From Bacteroidia bacterium (GTDB lineage Bacteria; Bacteroidota; Bacteroidia; Palsa-965), in contig JAKLJE010000020.1 of assembly GCA_023151315.1 (NCBI GenBank), positions 18,656 to 82,655 of the forward strand: DNA of 64,000 nt, given 5' to 3'. Shown here in pieces: positions 8,131-17,523 of this stretch (position 1 is its first letter; every line of letters begins with the position of its first letter). The translations under genes and the position numbers were made by a program. A model generated the notes under the pieces. The model saw only the letters and a program-made list of their open reading frames with translations. It had not been told where the DNA came from and did not search any database.

Positions 8131-9456
8131 TTATTGATGTGTTTCACTGAACACAATTCCGTATTCCTTAAGCTCATTCAAAACCGGATCATAAAGATCT
8201 TTCTTAACAGGAACAACAACGCCTGCAGAACTGTACTTGCCCGTGAGTATCATCTTAATGGCAATTGCCGCAGGAAGACCCACAGTTTTGGCCATAGCAG
8301 TATTCACTTCATCATCGCCTTTTACAACTAAAGATGATATTATAGTCTGCTGCTTGCCATTCAGAGTGAATTCGAAAATGTGCTGCATCACCACCATGTC
8401 TTTGTCGCCTTGTTTCAGCTTCCACTTCTCTTCAAGTAGTTTCTGCAGCGCCTGAGCTGGTGTTGCGCTATCCATTGCGATTTTCACATTGCTCAATACA
8501 CCGGTCCACTCTACCATATCCATCACAGATCCGCCAGCTTCAACTCCGGCAAGTTTTGCGAGTCTTTCACGCAATGTACCTTTTCCTTCAGGAAGCAAAG
8601 CGGCTACCAAATCTGCATACGTCATGTTTGCGGAATCTTCCAGCCTCCATGTATCATCGGTGATACCCAATTGCACAAATACATTCCAGGCTTCACAAAA
8701 GCCGTGATGACGCAAAGTACCACGCAACATTGTCGGGATTGATTCCAACCCGTAAACAGTGCGGTAAGAAAGTGAATCACGATTGGCGTAAGCATCAAAC
8801 TTACCGTGTCCTTCAACGGTAATTGACTTTGCCTCAGAAAACAAACGTTGATAAGGAAGGTAGCGGTACTTTCCATCGCGGATGTACTGCGCTGTTCCCT
8901 GTCCTGCAAGAATAACATTACGCGGATTCCAGGAGAACTTGTAACCCCATGGATTGTCATTAGATTCAGGAGCAACTAATCCCCCGCAATAGCTGTAAAA
9001 CGCATTCATCACACCGCCTTTGCTGCGGATTTCATCAATGATCTGCATGGCGCTCATATGGTCAATGCCCGGATCAAGTCCGATTTCATTGAGCAGTATT
9101 ACTCCTTTTGCCAGCGCTTCTTCATGCAACGATTTCATCTTATCAGAAACATAAGACGCAGTTACGAGATGCTTTCCGAATCTCACGCAGTCTTCTGCAA
9201 CCTGTCCATGCATGAATGCCGGAAGCATAGAAACAACAAGGTCAGCGTTTGTAATTTCCGCTTCCCGCTGCTGCTGGTTATTGATATCAAAAACGAAAGC
9301 CGTACCACGATCGTGCGTACCTACCCTATCTTGTGCCTGCTTAAGATTCACATCTCCTACACTGATAGTCCAATTGCAGGAGGAACTGTTATTCAGCAGA
9401 TAATTGATCAGTGCAGAAGACGAACGACCGGCACCAATGACCAGAATTGTTTTCAT
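8131..9456 (-). CDS. Saccharopine dehydrogenase-family NAD(P)-dependent oxidoreductase
   Basis: The 441-residue protein begins with a Rossmann nucleotide-binding motif (ILVIGAGRSSSALINYLL). It carries the saccharopine dehydrogenase core, including the conserved LNEIGLDPGIDHM segment near residue 140, and has the length of saccharopine reductase-type enzymes. Related proteins act in lysine degradation (saccharopine to glutamate and aminoadipate semialdehyde). Some homologues act on other amino-acid-derived imines, so the substrate is not certain. It is monocistronic, reads toward the bidirectional terminator, and has an imperfect -7 box (TAACTTCG, 9469-9462) 5 nt before the ATG, suggesting a leaderless transcript. 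Confidence 0.85.
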   Translation of the reverse strand: MKTILVIGAGRSSSALINYLLNNSSSCNWTISVGDVNLKQAQDRVGTHDRGTAFVFDINNQQQREAEITNADLVVSMLPAFMHGQVAEDCVRFGKHLVTASYVSDKMKSLHEEALAKGVILLNEIGLDPGIDHMSAMQIIDEIRSKGGVMNAFYSYCGGLVAPESNDNPWGYKFSWNPRNVILAGQGTAQYIRDGKYRYLPYQRLFSEAKSITVEGHGKFDAYANRDSLSYRTVYGLESIPTMLRGTLRHHGFCEAWNVFVQLGITDDTWRLEDSANMTYADLVAALLPEGKGTLRERLAKLAGVEAGGSVMDMVEWTGVLSNVKIAMDSATPAQALQKLLEEKWKLKQGDKDMVVMQHIFEFTLNGKQQTIISSLVVKGDDEVNTAMAKTVGLPAAIAIKMILTGKYSSAGVVVPVKKDLYDPVLNELKEYGIVFSETHQ

Positions 9457-9497
9457 GCCTGCGAAGTTACTGAATCCCTTGCGGAATATAAGTCACG

Positions 9498-9530
9498 AAA
9501 AAGCCTCCTTCAAACTAATGAAGGAGGCTT
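9498..9530 (-). terminator. Terminator after the PKD-repeat surface protein gene
   Basis: AAGCCTCCTTCA (9501-9512) pairs perfectly with TGAAGGAGGCTT (9519-9530) around a 6-nt loop. On the minus strand a T run follows. It lies 17 bp after the stop at 9547. Confidence 0.85.
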
Positions 9531-9546
9531 TTCAATAAGACTGAAT

Positions 9547-11490
9547 TTACTTCGTAAAGATCAGATTTCCGTTGCTGATTACAGCATCATTCACTGAAAT
9601 ACGATAGAAGTACATTCCAACTGCAATCTCACCACGGGCAATGTTCAGAGGCATTCCGAATGTTCCATTCTGTGTCATGATCAGCTTACCTGCTGCATCA
9701 TACAAACCGAACTGGTAATTTCCGGTGTAAAGTGTTGAGTTCACCATTACTGTTGCCTGGTCTGCGGCCGGATTCGGATATACAACCGACTCTGTGCCGT
9801 TAACAGACAATGCGTCAGTTATAACGAGCAGAATACTGTCACATGAAGTCACTGAATCTCCGCAGACATTCCAGGTGGTAAGACATACGTTAAACAATCC
9901 TGTTGTTGCATAAGTATGACTTGGGTTTTGTGAAGTTGAAAAGTTACCGTCACCGAAATCCCACATGTAAGTTGCAGCTCCGGTAGCTGTGCTCGTGAAG
10001 TTTGCTGTAAATGCAGAATCTGTTGACGTGAAAGTTGCGCTGAGCGTTTCAGGACAAACTGTAACACTTGAACACATGGTATCAGGGTCACATCCACCTG
10101 CAATCAGACATACAGTGTAGGTTCCGTTTGTCGCATAAACGTGTACAGGATTCTGCGAACTTGAAGTTGTAGAATCACCGAAATCCCATGTCCATGAATT
10201 CGTGTTCGAAGACATATCTGTGAATGTTACAGTTCCTGAAGAATCAGACGTATTGAACATGGCAACAGATGGAGCGCAGATATTCACAGTATCACAAGTA
10301 GTAGTCGAATCACAACCGTAAGCGGTTACACAAACTGTATATGTTCCGCTGGTTGAATAAGTATGGGTCGGCGTCATTCCGGAACCAAGCGGTGAACCGT
10401 CACCGAAATCCCATGACCATGATGTTGCTCCGGTTGAAGAAGCTGAAAAGATGTAAGCTCCGCTACCTGCAGATGCTGCTGTGAACGTAACGGTCGGAGC
10501 AATACATACAGTAACAGAATCGCAGAACACTGCTGTATCACAAGTTCCGCGAATTGCAGTAACGCAAACGTAATAAGTGCCTGATGCGGAATACGTGTGA
10601 CTCGGATTCTGCTGAGTTGACGTCGTGGCGTCACCAAAATCCCAAATCCATGATGTCGCGTTGGTTGATGCATCCGTAAAATTCACGGTACCACCGGATG
10701 CAGTTGCACTGTAAGACGCTGTAGTCGCTGCGCTACCGCACACAGTTACAGTTTGACAAACCGTATCTGTACCGCAGGAGTTAGTGATGTAAGCACAAAC
10801 GTTATAAGTTCCACCCAAAGTATAAGTGTGTGTAGGGTTGTCAGTCGTATCAAGCGGCGAACTGTCGCCGTAATTCCATACAGTAGTGAAAGACGTATCC
10901 GCATTTGTTGAGAATGAAACATCAGATTGGTTCAGAACTGTGTTGGATGCAGTATACGTTATCAATGAATCGTAATATAAAAATACGCGACCGATGTTAG
11001 TGGATGAAGGCTCAGTCCACAACTGGGTCGGTGCTGTTGTAGTTAAAGGAAACTGCATCCCCAATCTTGTCGTTGGAGTCAAGATTCCTTCAATCGTTGT
11101 ACCTGTACTTCCGTTTCCGTAAGACGTTGTTGTGCCTCTGCAACCAAGCACACCGATAATATCTCCTTGTTCTACCTGAATGTTACAAGGAATAATTCCA
11201 CTCGCCGGTCCGTTCTGTACCAACAGCAAAGTTGTAAAGTTATTGGTGGTTGTTGAAAACGTAGGCGGAGTAGCGGGGAAACGAACAATTGCGATCGATT
11301 GATTACCTGCGTTATTAGTTGGAACTTCTGCCCCGGTTATTGTAAAGCAAGATTGCGCCACGAACCAATATCCTCTGACATTGGAGGAAAACGTGGATGT
11401 CTGTGCGGGCATTGGAGTCTGAATCTGCGTTTGCGCAAAAACAGATGACGTAAGCAGCAATCCTGCTGCAAGGTGTAGAAGTTTTTTCAT
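9547..11490 (-). CDS. PKD-repeat protein with T9SS type A sorting domain
   Basis: I chose the start at 11490 because it gives the signal peptide MKKLLHLAAGLLLTSSVFAQ; an in-frame upstream extension has no such feature. The 647-residue protein has an amino-terminal beta-rich domain. About five PKD domains follow from about residue 185 to 550 (for example WNYGDSSPLD, WIWDFGDATTSTQQNPSHTY), each separated by short Cys-containing linkers (DTVCQTVTVC). It ends in a T9SS sorting domain (VYPNPAADQATVMVN...). It should cross the outer membrane through T9SS and be anchored at the surface. No catalytic module is recognised, so adhesion is the likeliest role. Confidence 0.85.
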   Translation of the reverse strand: MKKLLHLAAGLLLTSSVFAQTQIQTPMPAQTSTFSSNVRGYWFVAQSCFTITGAEVPTNNAGNQSIAIVRFPATPPTFSTTTNNFTTLLLVQNGPASGIIPCNIQVEQGDIIGVLGCRGTTTSYGNGSTGTTIEGILTPTTRLGMQFPLTTTAPTQLWTEPSSTNIGRVFLYYDSLITYTASNTVLNQSDVSFSTNADTSFTTVWNYGDSSPLDTTDNPTHTYTLGGTYNVCAYITNSCGTDTVCQTVTVCGSAATTASYSATASGGTVNFTDASTNATSWIWDFGDATTSTQQNPSHTYSASGTYYVCVTAIRGTCDTAVFCDSVTVCIAPTVTFTAASAGSGAYIFSASSTGATSWSWDFGDGSPLGSGMTPTHTYSTSGTYTVCVTAYGCDSTTTCDTVNICAPSVAMFNTSDSSGTVTFTDMSSNTNSWTWDFGDSTTSSSQNPVHVYATNGTYTVCLIAGGCDPDTMCSSVTVCPETLSATFTSTDSAFTANFTSTATGAATYMWDFGDGNFSTSQNPSHTYATTGLFNVCLTTWNVCGDSVTSCDSILLVITDALSVNGTESVVYPNPAADQATVMVNSTLYTGNYQFGLYDAAGKLIMTQNGTFGMPLNIARGEIAVGMYFYRISVNDAVISNGNLIFTK

Positions 11491-11509
11491 GTGTTGGGTG
11501 TTTGTGGGG

Positions 11510-11517
11510 CAAAGATA
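11510..11517 (-). promoter_or_regulatory. Candidate -7 element TATCTTTG (minus strand)
   Basis: Exact match to TAnnTTTG, 19 nt upstream of the ATG at 11490 of the PKD-repeat gene. Confidence 0.5.
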
Positions 11518-11747
11518 GTCTATTTCGGCGGTGAACCTGAACATGAGCTAGAGCCGGGAAATGATCAAGGGAAAAGGTTAAACTGATGTATTCTCTTTAC
11601 ACTTTTCTGCTATTAGTCCTGTAAACAAGCAGAATATGTGCGAATCCGATGAAACAAAAACAAATCGTTGATGATACTTACAATCCTGAGAATTACGATA
11701 GTGGATCAAAGATGATGCACGTCACCACCGGCTCTGTTTGTTGTCAC

Positions 11748-11777
11748 TTGCCCCGGCCGACAAATCAACTACCTTAG
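11748..11777 (+). promoter_or_regulatory. Possible promoter of the mla operon
   Basis: TTG at 11748-11750 and TACCTTAG at 11770-11777 are 19 bp apart. The -7 element deviates from TAnnTTTG at one position and lies 9 nt before the ATG at 11787. The rest of the 296-bp gap back to 11490 shows no other clear signal. Confidence 0.35.
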
Positions 11778-11786
11778 CTTCAAATC

Positions 11787-12554
11787 ATGGCGCTACCAGG
11801 CTGGAAAAAAGTTGTTGCTGAAACAGGAGCAATGTCGGCATTTGCCGGTCGCTTCTTCGCGGAGTTCTGGAGACCTCGTTACGAATTCCGTGAATTCTTC
11901 AGACAGTGTTTCTACGTAGGTTACCAGACACTTGGGCTGGTGGCAATGACTGCTTTCATCATAGGTCTTGTAATTACAATTCAGTCGCGCCCTACTCTTG
12001 TGCGTTTCGGTGCTGAAGCATGGCTTCCGGGAATGGTTTCGGTTTCACTTGTACGTGAAATTGTTCCTGTGATTACCGCACTGATCTGCGCCGGTAAAAT
12101 CGGTTCAAGTATCGGTGCTGAACTCGGCTCGATGCGCGTAACTGAGCAGATCGATGCAATGGAAGTATCCGGTACAAATCCGTTCAAATTTCTGGTAGTG
12201 ACACGCATGTTGGCTACTACGCTTACTATTCCTATTCTCGCCATGATTGCAGACGGCGTTTCGCTCTATGGAAGTTACCTTGGCTGTAATCTGCACGCCA
12301 CGGTAAGTTGGGATCTGTTCTGGTATCATGTATTCAACTCTGTTTGGTTTACAGATTTTGCTCCTGCTTTTATTAAAACTTACTTCTTCGGATTTGCGAT
12401 CGGACTTGTGGGTTGTTACAAAGGCTATTTCACAACTCATGGAACTGAAGGTGTTGGTCGATCAGCGAATTCTGCAGTTGTTCTCTCCTCCTTGCTCATT
12501 TTCATAATTGACCTCATCGCCGTACAAATAACGGATCTGATGGGACTGAATTAA
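11787..12554 (+). CDS. mlaE: MlaE-family ABC transporter permease
   Basis: The 255-residue membrane protein has the MlaE/YrbE permease pattern: an amino-terminal amphipathic helix, about five hydrophobic segments, and the conserved MRVTEQIDAMEVSGTNPFKFL region (about residues 115-135). With MlaF and MlaD encoded just downstream it forms an inner-membrane complex that moves phospholipids between the inner and outer membranes. The downstream gene starts 3 bp after this one, so the three are one operon. Confidence 0.93.
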   Translation: MALPGWKKVVAETGAMSAFAGRFFAEFWRPRYEFREFFRQCFYVGYQTLGLVAMTAFIIGLVITIQSRPTLVRFGAEAWLPGMVSVSLVREIVPVITALICAGKIGSSIGAELGSMRVTEQIDAMEVSGTNPFKFLVVTRMLATTLTIPILAMIADGVSLYGSYLGCNLHATVSWDLFWYHVFNSVWFTDFAPAFIKTYFFGFAIGLVGCYKGYFTTHGTEGVGRSANSAVVLSSLLIFIIDLIAVQITDLMGLN

Positions 12555-12557
12555 CCG

Positions 12558-13310
12558 ATGCCGAACGCTACTCCTGATACACGTCAAACAGTTCTCGAAA
12601 TTTCCGACTTATGGAAATCATTCGACAGCAATCACGTGTTACGCGGCGTTGGACTTCAACTTCATCAGGGTGAAAATTTGGTGGTACTGGGGAAATCCGG
12701 TTCGGGAAAGTCCGTACTGATTAAACTGATTATCGGATTAATGGAACCTGATAAAGGAGAAATCAAAGTGTTCGGTAAAAACATTCCGCAACTGAAACAA
12801 GCGGAGTTGGATGAAATCCGTACGCGTATTGGATTTCTGTTTCAGAGTAATGCACTTTACGATTCAATGACAGTCAGAGAAAACCTGGAATTTCCTCTGC
12901 GACGACACAGAAAAAAACTCACTCAAGTTGAAGTGGACAGTCTGATCGAAGAAGTGCTTTCCAACGTTGGATTGGCCCACACAAAAGACATGATGCCTTC
13001 TGAATTGTCCGGTGGAATGAAAAAGCGTATTGCACTTGCACGTACTCTGATTCTCAAACCTGAAATCATTTTGTATGATGAACCCACCACCGGACTTGAT
13101 CCGGTTACTTCGAGAGAAATCAGCAACCTGATGCTGGATATCCAGAAAAAATACAATACTTCATCAATCATTATTGCTCACGATATGAGTTGTGTGCGAA
13201 TTACAGCTAACAGAATCATAACTTTGGTTGACGGAACCTGCTATGCAGTGGGAACCTGGGATGAATTGAGTCATTCCTCCGATCCCAAAGTCAAACAGTT
13301 TTTCGAATAA
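12558..13310 (+). CDS. mlaF: MlaF-family ABC transporter ATP-binding protein
   Basis: The 250-residue ATPase has Walker A GKSGSGKS (about 46-53), Q-loop region FLFQSNALYDSMTVREN, signature LSGGMKKR and Walker B IILYDEPTTGLDP. The phrase SNALYDSMTVRENLEFPL is typical of MlaF subunits. It energises lipid transport by the adjacent MlaE permease. Spacing to both neighbours is 3 bp. Confidence 0.93.
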   Translation: MPNATPDTRQTVLEISDLWKSFDSNHVLRGVGLQLHQGENLVVLGKSGSGKSVLIKLIIGLMEPDKGEIKVFGKNIPQLKQAELDEIRTRIGFLFQSNALYDSMTVRENLEFPLRRHRKKLTQVEVDSLIEEVLSNVGLAHTKDMMPSELSGGMKKRIALARTLILKPEIILYDEPTTGLDPVTSREISNLMLDIQKKYNTSSIIIAHDMSCVRITANRIITLVDGTCYAVGTWDELSHSSDPKVKQFFE

Positions 13311-13313
13311 AGG

Positions 13314-14291
13314 ATGGCTTCACTGAAAGAATTTTACCGCAATTTCCGTCTCGGCATTTTTGTTGCTATAGGTTCCGCTTTGCTGATTGCAGGATTATAC
13401 ATCATCGGCGCTAAGCAGAATTTCTTCGGTGACGTCTTCAGAGTTGAAGCTAATTTCAAAAATGTAAACGGACTCCACGCCGGCAATAATGTTCGATTCG
13501 CAGGTATTGATGTTGGGACGGTTGAAAGCATTGATATTATTTCCGACAGCTCCGTGAAAGTCATTCTTATCATTGACGAAGACTATCACGAGTTTATTCG
13601 TAAGAACTGCAGAGCAACCATTACAACCGATGGCTTGATGGGTAACAAACTCGTTAGTATTGAAATCGGAGAAGGACCTTCGGATCCGGTTCAAGATGGC
13701 GATAAGATCGCGACGAAAGAATCCATTGATACGGATCAGATGATACGTACACTCAATACAACTAACGAAAACATCAAACAGATCACTGAAGACCTGTTGC
13801 GTATCACCGAGAAAATCAACAGTCCTAATTCCTTGTGGAGCCTTCTGATGGACACCACGATGGCTGAGAATGTGAAAGCCACTATCGTAAGCATTCGACA
13901 AAGCGGAAACAATACTATGGTTGCAACAGGCAATTTCTCTGCTATTGTTAATGACATTAAAAACGGAAAAGGAAACATTGGTGCGTTGATCACAGACACC
14001 ACGATCAGTTCGAACATTCGTCAGTCCGTGGTAACCATTCGTGCAGTAAGCGACTCCATGTTGATTCTGAGTGGAGATGTAAACAAACTCTCTCAACAGA
14101 TTTCCAGCGGTCAGGGAACCCTGGGCACACTAATCATGGATACAACTCTGGTGTATAATCTGAATGCCAGTGTAGCTTCCATCAATAAAGGCTCTGCAGA
14201 CTTTGCTAACATGATGGATGCACTGAAGCAAAGCAGACTGATGAAGAAATATTTCCGTCGCAGAGAAAAAGCAGCAGGATCATCAAAATAG
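13314..14291 (+). CDS. mlaD: MlaD-family MCE-domain lipid-binding protein
   Basis: The 325-residue protein has one amino-terminal membrane anchor (GIFVAIGSALLIAGLYIIGA, about 13-32). An MCE domain follows at about 40-118 (VEANFKNVNGLHAGNNVRFAGIDVGTVESI). The long carboxyl-terminal part is helical, with repeated segments (SLWSLLMDTTMAENVKATIVSIRQSG, NIGALITDTTISSNIRQSVVTIR, TLGTLIMDTTLVYNLNASVASI). Those repeats, spaced roughly 70 residues, are likely coiled-coil elements of the periplasmic assembly. It is the substrate-binding part of the lipid transporter encoded by this operon. Confidence 0.9.
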   Translation: MASLKEFYRNFRLGIFVAIGSALLIAGLYIIGAKQNFFGDVFRVEANFKNVNGLHAGNNVRFAGIDVGTVESIDIISDSSVKVILIIDEDYHEFIRKNCRATITTDGLMGNKLVSIEIGEGPSDPVQDGDKIATKESIDTDQMIRTLNTTNENIKQITEDLLRITEKINSPNSLWSLLMDTTMAENVKATIVSIRQSGNNTMVATGNFSAIVNDIKNGKGNIGALITDTTISSNIRQSVVTIRAVSDSMLILSGDVNKLSQQISSGQGTLGTLIMDTTLVYNLNASVASINKGSADFANMMDALKQSRLMKKYFRRREKAAGSSK

Positions 14292-14311
14292 ATTCTGCGC
14301 TTATGATTCCG

Positions 14312-15667
14312 TTAACGGGCGATAATCACCGACGTTGACTTGCTGAAAGTTCCGCTGCTCATACGAATCAGATACTGACCATCGTATACAGTGCGGGTAT
14401 CTATCCACGCAATTGTACTGCCCGGCGCAATTTGGGTTTCCTTAATGATTCTTCCCGTTACGTCAACAAGTTGCACAGTCAGCACAGTTGTTACGAGACT
14501 GCCCGCCTGCACCGCGATAAAATCACTTGCAGGATTAGGATAAACGCTCAATGAGAAAGAATTGAATTCAGTTTCATTAACGGCAGTAGAAGGAACGTAA
14601 GTCGTTGTTGGTTCAGAAATTGATGTAACCTTCGAAACAACGTAAGTTCCGTAGAAAGTCGGACCAACGGCGTAAGGATACGCTGAATTCCAATTCTCAT
14701 CAACAGTGCAGAAATATGCGTAAGTACCGTTCGGATATTCCGGCGTAATGCAGAATCTTCCGTTGTGTTCATCCAGATAATCAGAAGCGGAATTCGAAAT
14801 ATATTCATAATCTTCTCTGTAATGACCTAATGGATATGTTGTGCTTACAGGAGGTCCATCGATTACATCTGTTCCGTCTGCATAATGCGTGCGGACAGTA
14901 ATATTTCTCAACTGATAAGATGATTTCATGCGTACTATCGGACCTGTTCCATTGGTATTCTGATATGCATAAGCACCGTAAATCGGATAACCATCATACG
15001 CGAAGCCAAGCAAAGGAGAATGCTGTGTGCTGTCAATTACATACAAACCATCAGAATCGTACAATGAACAAATATTAGACACAGGAACTAAATCAAGATC
15101 AAAAGCCGATGGATTCTGATGATGATGATAATTACCCATTGCAGGATGTCCTTTTGCACAGTCAAATCCTACTCGCTCCGCAACAACAGCGTCACGATTC
15201 CAGATACCCTGCCCGGGAGGTCCCTGAATAGGTCCGCCACCTTCAGTCTGTGTCGTATTATTCCATGAAACACCGTCGCGATAATCAAACAATGCAACAC
15301 CATTGATGAACACTCCGATATTGCCCATTGTTGTAGATGTCGGATTACCGGTATTTGGTGTTGGCGTCAATGGAATTTTAAAGATTGCGTTCTGATCGCT
15401 TGCCTGCGAAGGATTACCATCCAGATAAGGACCTGTTGTATAACTCGGAATTCCGTTCGTGCTTACATAAACCCAGTTGGTTGAATATTGCACCGTCTGA
15501 ACATTCACTGCAACATTATCCTGAATCGGCGTAAAGTTGTTCTGAACATAATGACTGCCCGTCAACGATGTATTCTGCAGCCATGCGGTAATTGCCGGAT
15601 TAGTCTGTGCATTTGCAGCAACTGCCATACTCAATGCTGATGCGAGAAAAAGATGTTTCGTTCTCAT
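14312..15667 (-). CDS. YHYH-domain protein with T9SS sorting domain
   Basis: The 451-residue protein has a signal peptide (MRTKHLFLASALSMAVAANAQ). Its YHYH-type domain carries the His-rich GNYHHHQNP motif near residue 180, followed by LGFAYDGYPIYGAY and GHYREDYEY. A T9SS type A sorting domain begins at VYPNPASDF. YHYH proteins are surface or periplasmic and presumed metal-binding; their biochemistry is largely unknown. The gene lies 21 bp downstream of the di-haem peroxidase-like gene and probably closes an operon of MbnP-like, MbnH-like and YHYH proteins, which suggests a copper- or redox-linked role. Confidence 0.85.
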   Translation of the reverse strand: MRTKHLFLASALSMAVAANAQTNPAITAWLQNTSLTGSHYVQNNFTPIQDNVAVNVQTVQYSTNWVYVSTNGIPSYTTGPYLDGNPSQASDQNAIFKIPLTPTPNTGNPTSTTMGNIGVFINGVALFDYRDGVSWNNTTQTEGGGPIQGPPGQGIWNRDAVVAERVGFDCAKGHPAMGNYHHHQNPSAFDLDLVPVSNICSLYDSDGLYVIDSTQHSPLLGFAYDGYPIYGAYAYQNTNGTGPIVRMKSSYQLRNITVRTHYADGTDVIDGPPVSTTYPLGHYREDYEYISNSASDYLDEHNGRFCITPEYPNGTYAYFCTVDENWNSAYPYAVGPTFYGTYVVSKVTSISEPTTTYVPSTAVNETEFNSFSLSVYPNPASDFIAVQAGSLVTTVLTVQLVDVTGRIIKETQIAPGSTIAWIDTRTVYDGQYLIRMSSGTFSKSTSVIIAR

Positions 15668-15688
15668 GGTAGCCTTCGGTTTAGTAGG

Positions 15689-16699
15689 TTATTTCATATT
15701 CGGTGGTCCGAATCTTTTGTCGAAAATGAACTTTTTATCACTTAGTGTCAACAGAAATGCGACGAGATCCGTTTTTTCAGAGGCCGACAGTTCAACCGGT
15801 TTCCTTAGTTGCAGGGCAAGTGTACTTGACTCCTTCACTCCCGATGTATAATGGCGAATCACATCATACAAACTCAGAAACCTTCCATCGTGCATGTATG
15901 GATACGTGAATTCCACATTGCGCAAAGTAGGCACCTTGAACTTCATTGAATCCTTTCTGTCGTTTGTAATTCTGAATCTGCCGTAATCATTCAGCAAAGG
16001 ATCAATGCTCAAACCGTTATTTGCAAAACCGTTATTGGTGAACAGAGGTTCTGTATGACACGAATTGCAATGGCGCAGAAATAAATCATAACCGTGTTGC
16101 TCCTGTTCAGTGTACGAAATGAATCCTGAGCGGACGCTGTCATACTTTGAATTGCATGAAACTAAACTGAGCTGAAACTGTGCCAAAGCCAGCAACGTTC
16201 TCTGTCCTGTAGCAACAGAATCACCATAGGCTGTGAAGAACAATCCTCTGTAACGTGATGATCTGTTAAGCTTCAGCACCACATGATTCATTTCCTCCCC
16301 CATCTCCGAACCATTTGTGATCGGTGCCAGTGCCTGAACTTCTATGTGATTTACAGCGCCATCCCACATCAGCAAAGAACTCCATGCAAGATTAATAAGC
16401 GCCGGAGCATTTCTTGTTCCTATGCTGTCATGGATTCCGTGACTTAACGAATGATCGGTATGCGCGAACGAATTGTACGGTGAATGACACGATGCACATG
16501 ATGTAGAACTGTCGACTGACAAAACCGGATCATAGAACAATGCGCGACCAAGTTCTACCTGCGCAGCGGTTAATGGCCTCTTATTGAAATTATAAACCGG
16601 CTTAGGAAAGTAAGAAGGCCATGATATCAGTTCAGAGAGTGATCTGAAGGAAAGCATCACCAGGGTGAGCAAAAACATTATCACAATCGTCCTTCTCAT
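15689..16699 (-). CDS. Di-haem cytochrome c peroxidase / MbnH-like protein
   Basis: The 336-residue protein has an amino-terminal membrane/signal segment. Two CxxCH haem c sites (CASCH at 68-72, CNSCH at 211-215) stand in the arrangement of bacterial cytochrome c peroxidase and MauG/MbnH proteins. Conserved phrases include ELGRALFYDPVLS, NAPALINLAW and WDGAV. The start overlaps the stop of the MbnP-like gene (ATGA). MbnH proteins are known to oxidise a tryptophan of their partner MbnP to make a copper site. The genomic pairing favours that role over simple peroxide removal, but sequence alone does not decide it. Confidence 0.85.
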   Translation of the reverse strand: MRRTIVIMFLLTLVMLSFRSLSELISWPSYFPKPVYNFNKRPLTAAQVELGRALFYDPVLSVDSSTSCASCHSPYNSFAHTDHSLSHGIHDSIGTRNAPALINLAWSSLLMWDGAVNHIEVQALAPITNGSEMGEEMNHVVLKLNRSSRYRGLFFTAYGDSVATGQRTLLALAQFQLSLVSCNSKYDSVRSGFISYTEQEQHGYDLFLRHCNSCHTEPLFTNNGFANNGLSIDPLLNDYGRFRITNDRKDSMKFKVPTLRNVEFTYPYMHDGRFLSLYDVIRHYTSGVKESSTLALQLRKPVELSASEKTDLVAFLLTLSDKKFIFDKRFGPPNMK

Positions 16700-17391
16700 T
16701 TCAGTATGCTGAACATGCTAACCGCGTTATCTGACAATTTCATTGCGTCAGCACCGGGTGACATCACTACGGCTTGCTCTTTCATATTAACTCCATCAAT
16801 GAACTTTTTCAGATCTACTTTTATCCGAATATGCTCATCGTCCGTTTCATATGGCAACTTAACCTGACGCAGTGTATTGTATGGTGCTGAATATCCTCCT
16901 AAATGATACTGAAACTTTCCCCGATTCTTCGTGCACGAAGGCGATGTTCCTTCCAGTTTCAGGTTGATAAATCCGCTGTGCCATGCCCAATACATTCCAT
17001 TGGTCGGATCCAGCACACCGCTTCCCACTCCATTCACATTGGTTGCACTGTCAATACCTAAATTGAAAGTGAATTCGGTTATTCTACCCATTGAATGGTA
17101 CTGAATTGTATTGGCAGCTGATGGACCCGTACTCAGATCAATGAGTTGATAATCGGTTACTGCACCGGCAATAATGTTCTCGTGAAGTATAAAATCGGAG
17201 ATATAAAAACGGAACTGCGTGAATCTGATACTATCTCCGTTCTTTTCAGAAAAGTAAACAGAATCCGCTTTTAACGGTTTGTCGCCCCAATATGGTACAA
17301 ACTGAACATCCACGGTTCTCAAGTCTGCAAAAGAAGCAGATAATGCATACACCAGAGTCAGAAGTCCGACGAGCCGAAATCTATTTAACAT
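16696..17391 (-). CDS. MbnP-like copper-associated protein
   Basis: I chose the start at 17391 because MLNRFRLVGLLTLVYALSASFA is a standard signal peptide; the open frame continues upstream to 17499 without such a feature. The 231-residue protein has MbnP-family patterns: an early beta strand VDVQFVPYWGDKPL, IRFTQFRFYISDFIL, LGIDSATNVNG and DPTNGMYWAWHSGFINLKLEG. The MYWAWHSGF segment supplies tryptophans of the kind modified by MbnH in characterised systems. Coupling by overlap to the di-haem protein supports a substrate/enzyme pair in the periplasm. Confidence 0.8.
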   Translation of the reverse strand: MLNRFRLVGLLTLVYALSASFADLRTVDVQFVPYWGDKPLKADSVYFSEKNGDSIRFTQFRFYISDFILHENIIAGAVTDYQLIDLSTGPSAANTIQYHSMGRITEFTFNLGIDSATNVNGVGSGVLDPTNGMYWAWHSGFINLKLEGTSPSCTKNRGKFQYHLGGYSAPYNTLRQVKLPYETDDEHIRIKVDLKKFIDGVNMKEQAVVMSPGADAMKLSDNAVSMFSILK

Positions 17392-17511
17392 ATCCGAATT
17401 TATATCATTCCAATCTGTCAGCCAATCGGCTGAGGCGAACAACACAAAATCATCGACCAACCGGCAACTGAATCCGCTCCGTAACACTAATCTTAGCAAA
17501 TGAGTTCTTCG

Positions 17512-17519
17512 TACATTTG
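17512..17519 (+). promoter_or_regulatory. -7 element TACATTTG with leaderless spacing
   Basis: Exact match to TAnnTTTG ending 4 nt before the ATG at 17524. Transcription would start at the start codon. Confidence 0.5.
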
Positions 17520-17523
17520 AAAT

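Noticed and set aside
11649..11777. 42-codon plus-strand ORF (MKQKQIVDDTYNPENYDSG...) in the gap before mlaE
   Set aside because: No ribosome site, no recognisable similarity, and its end overlaps the probable mla promoter.
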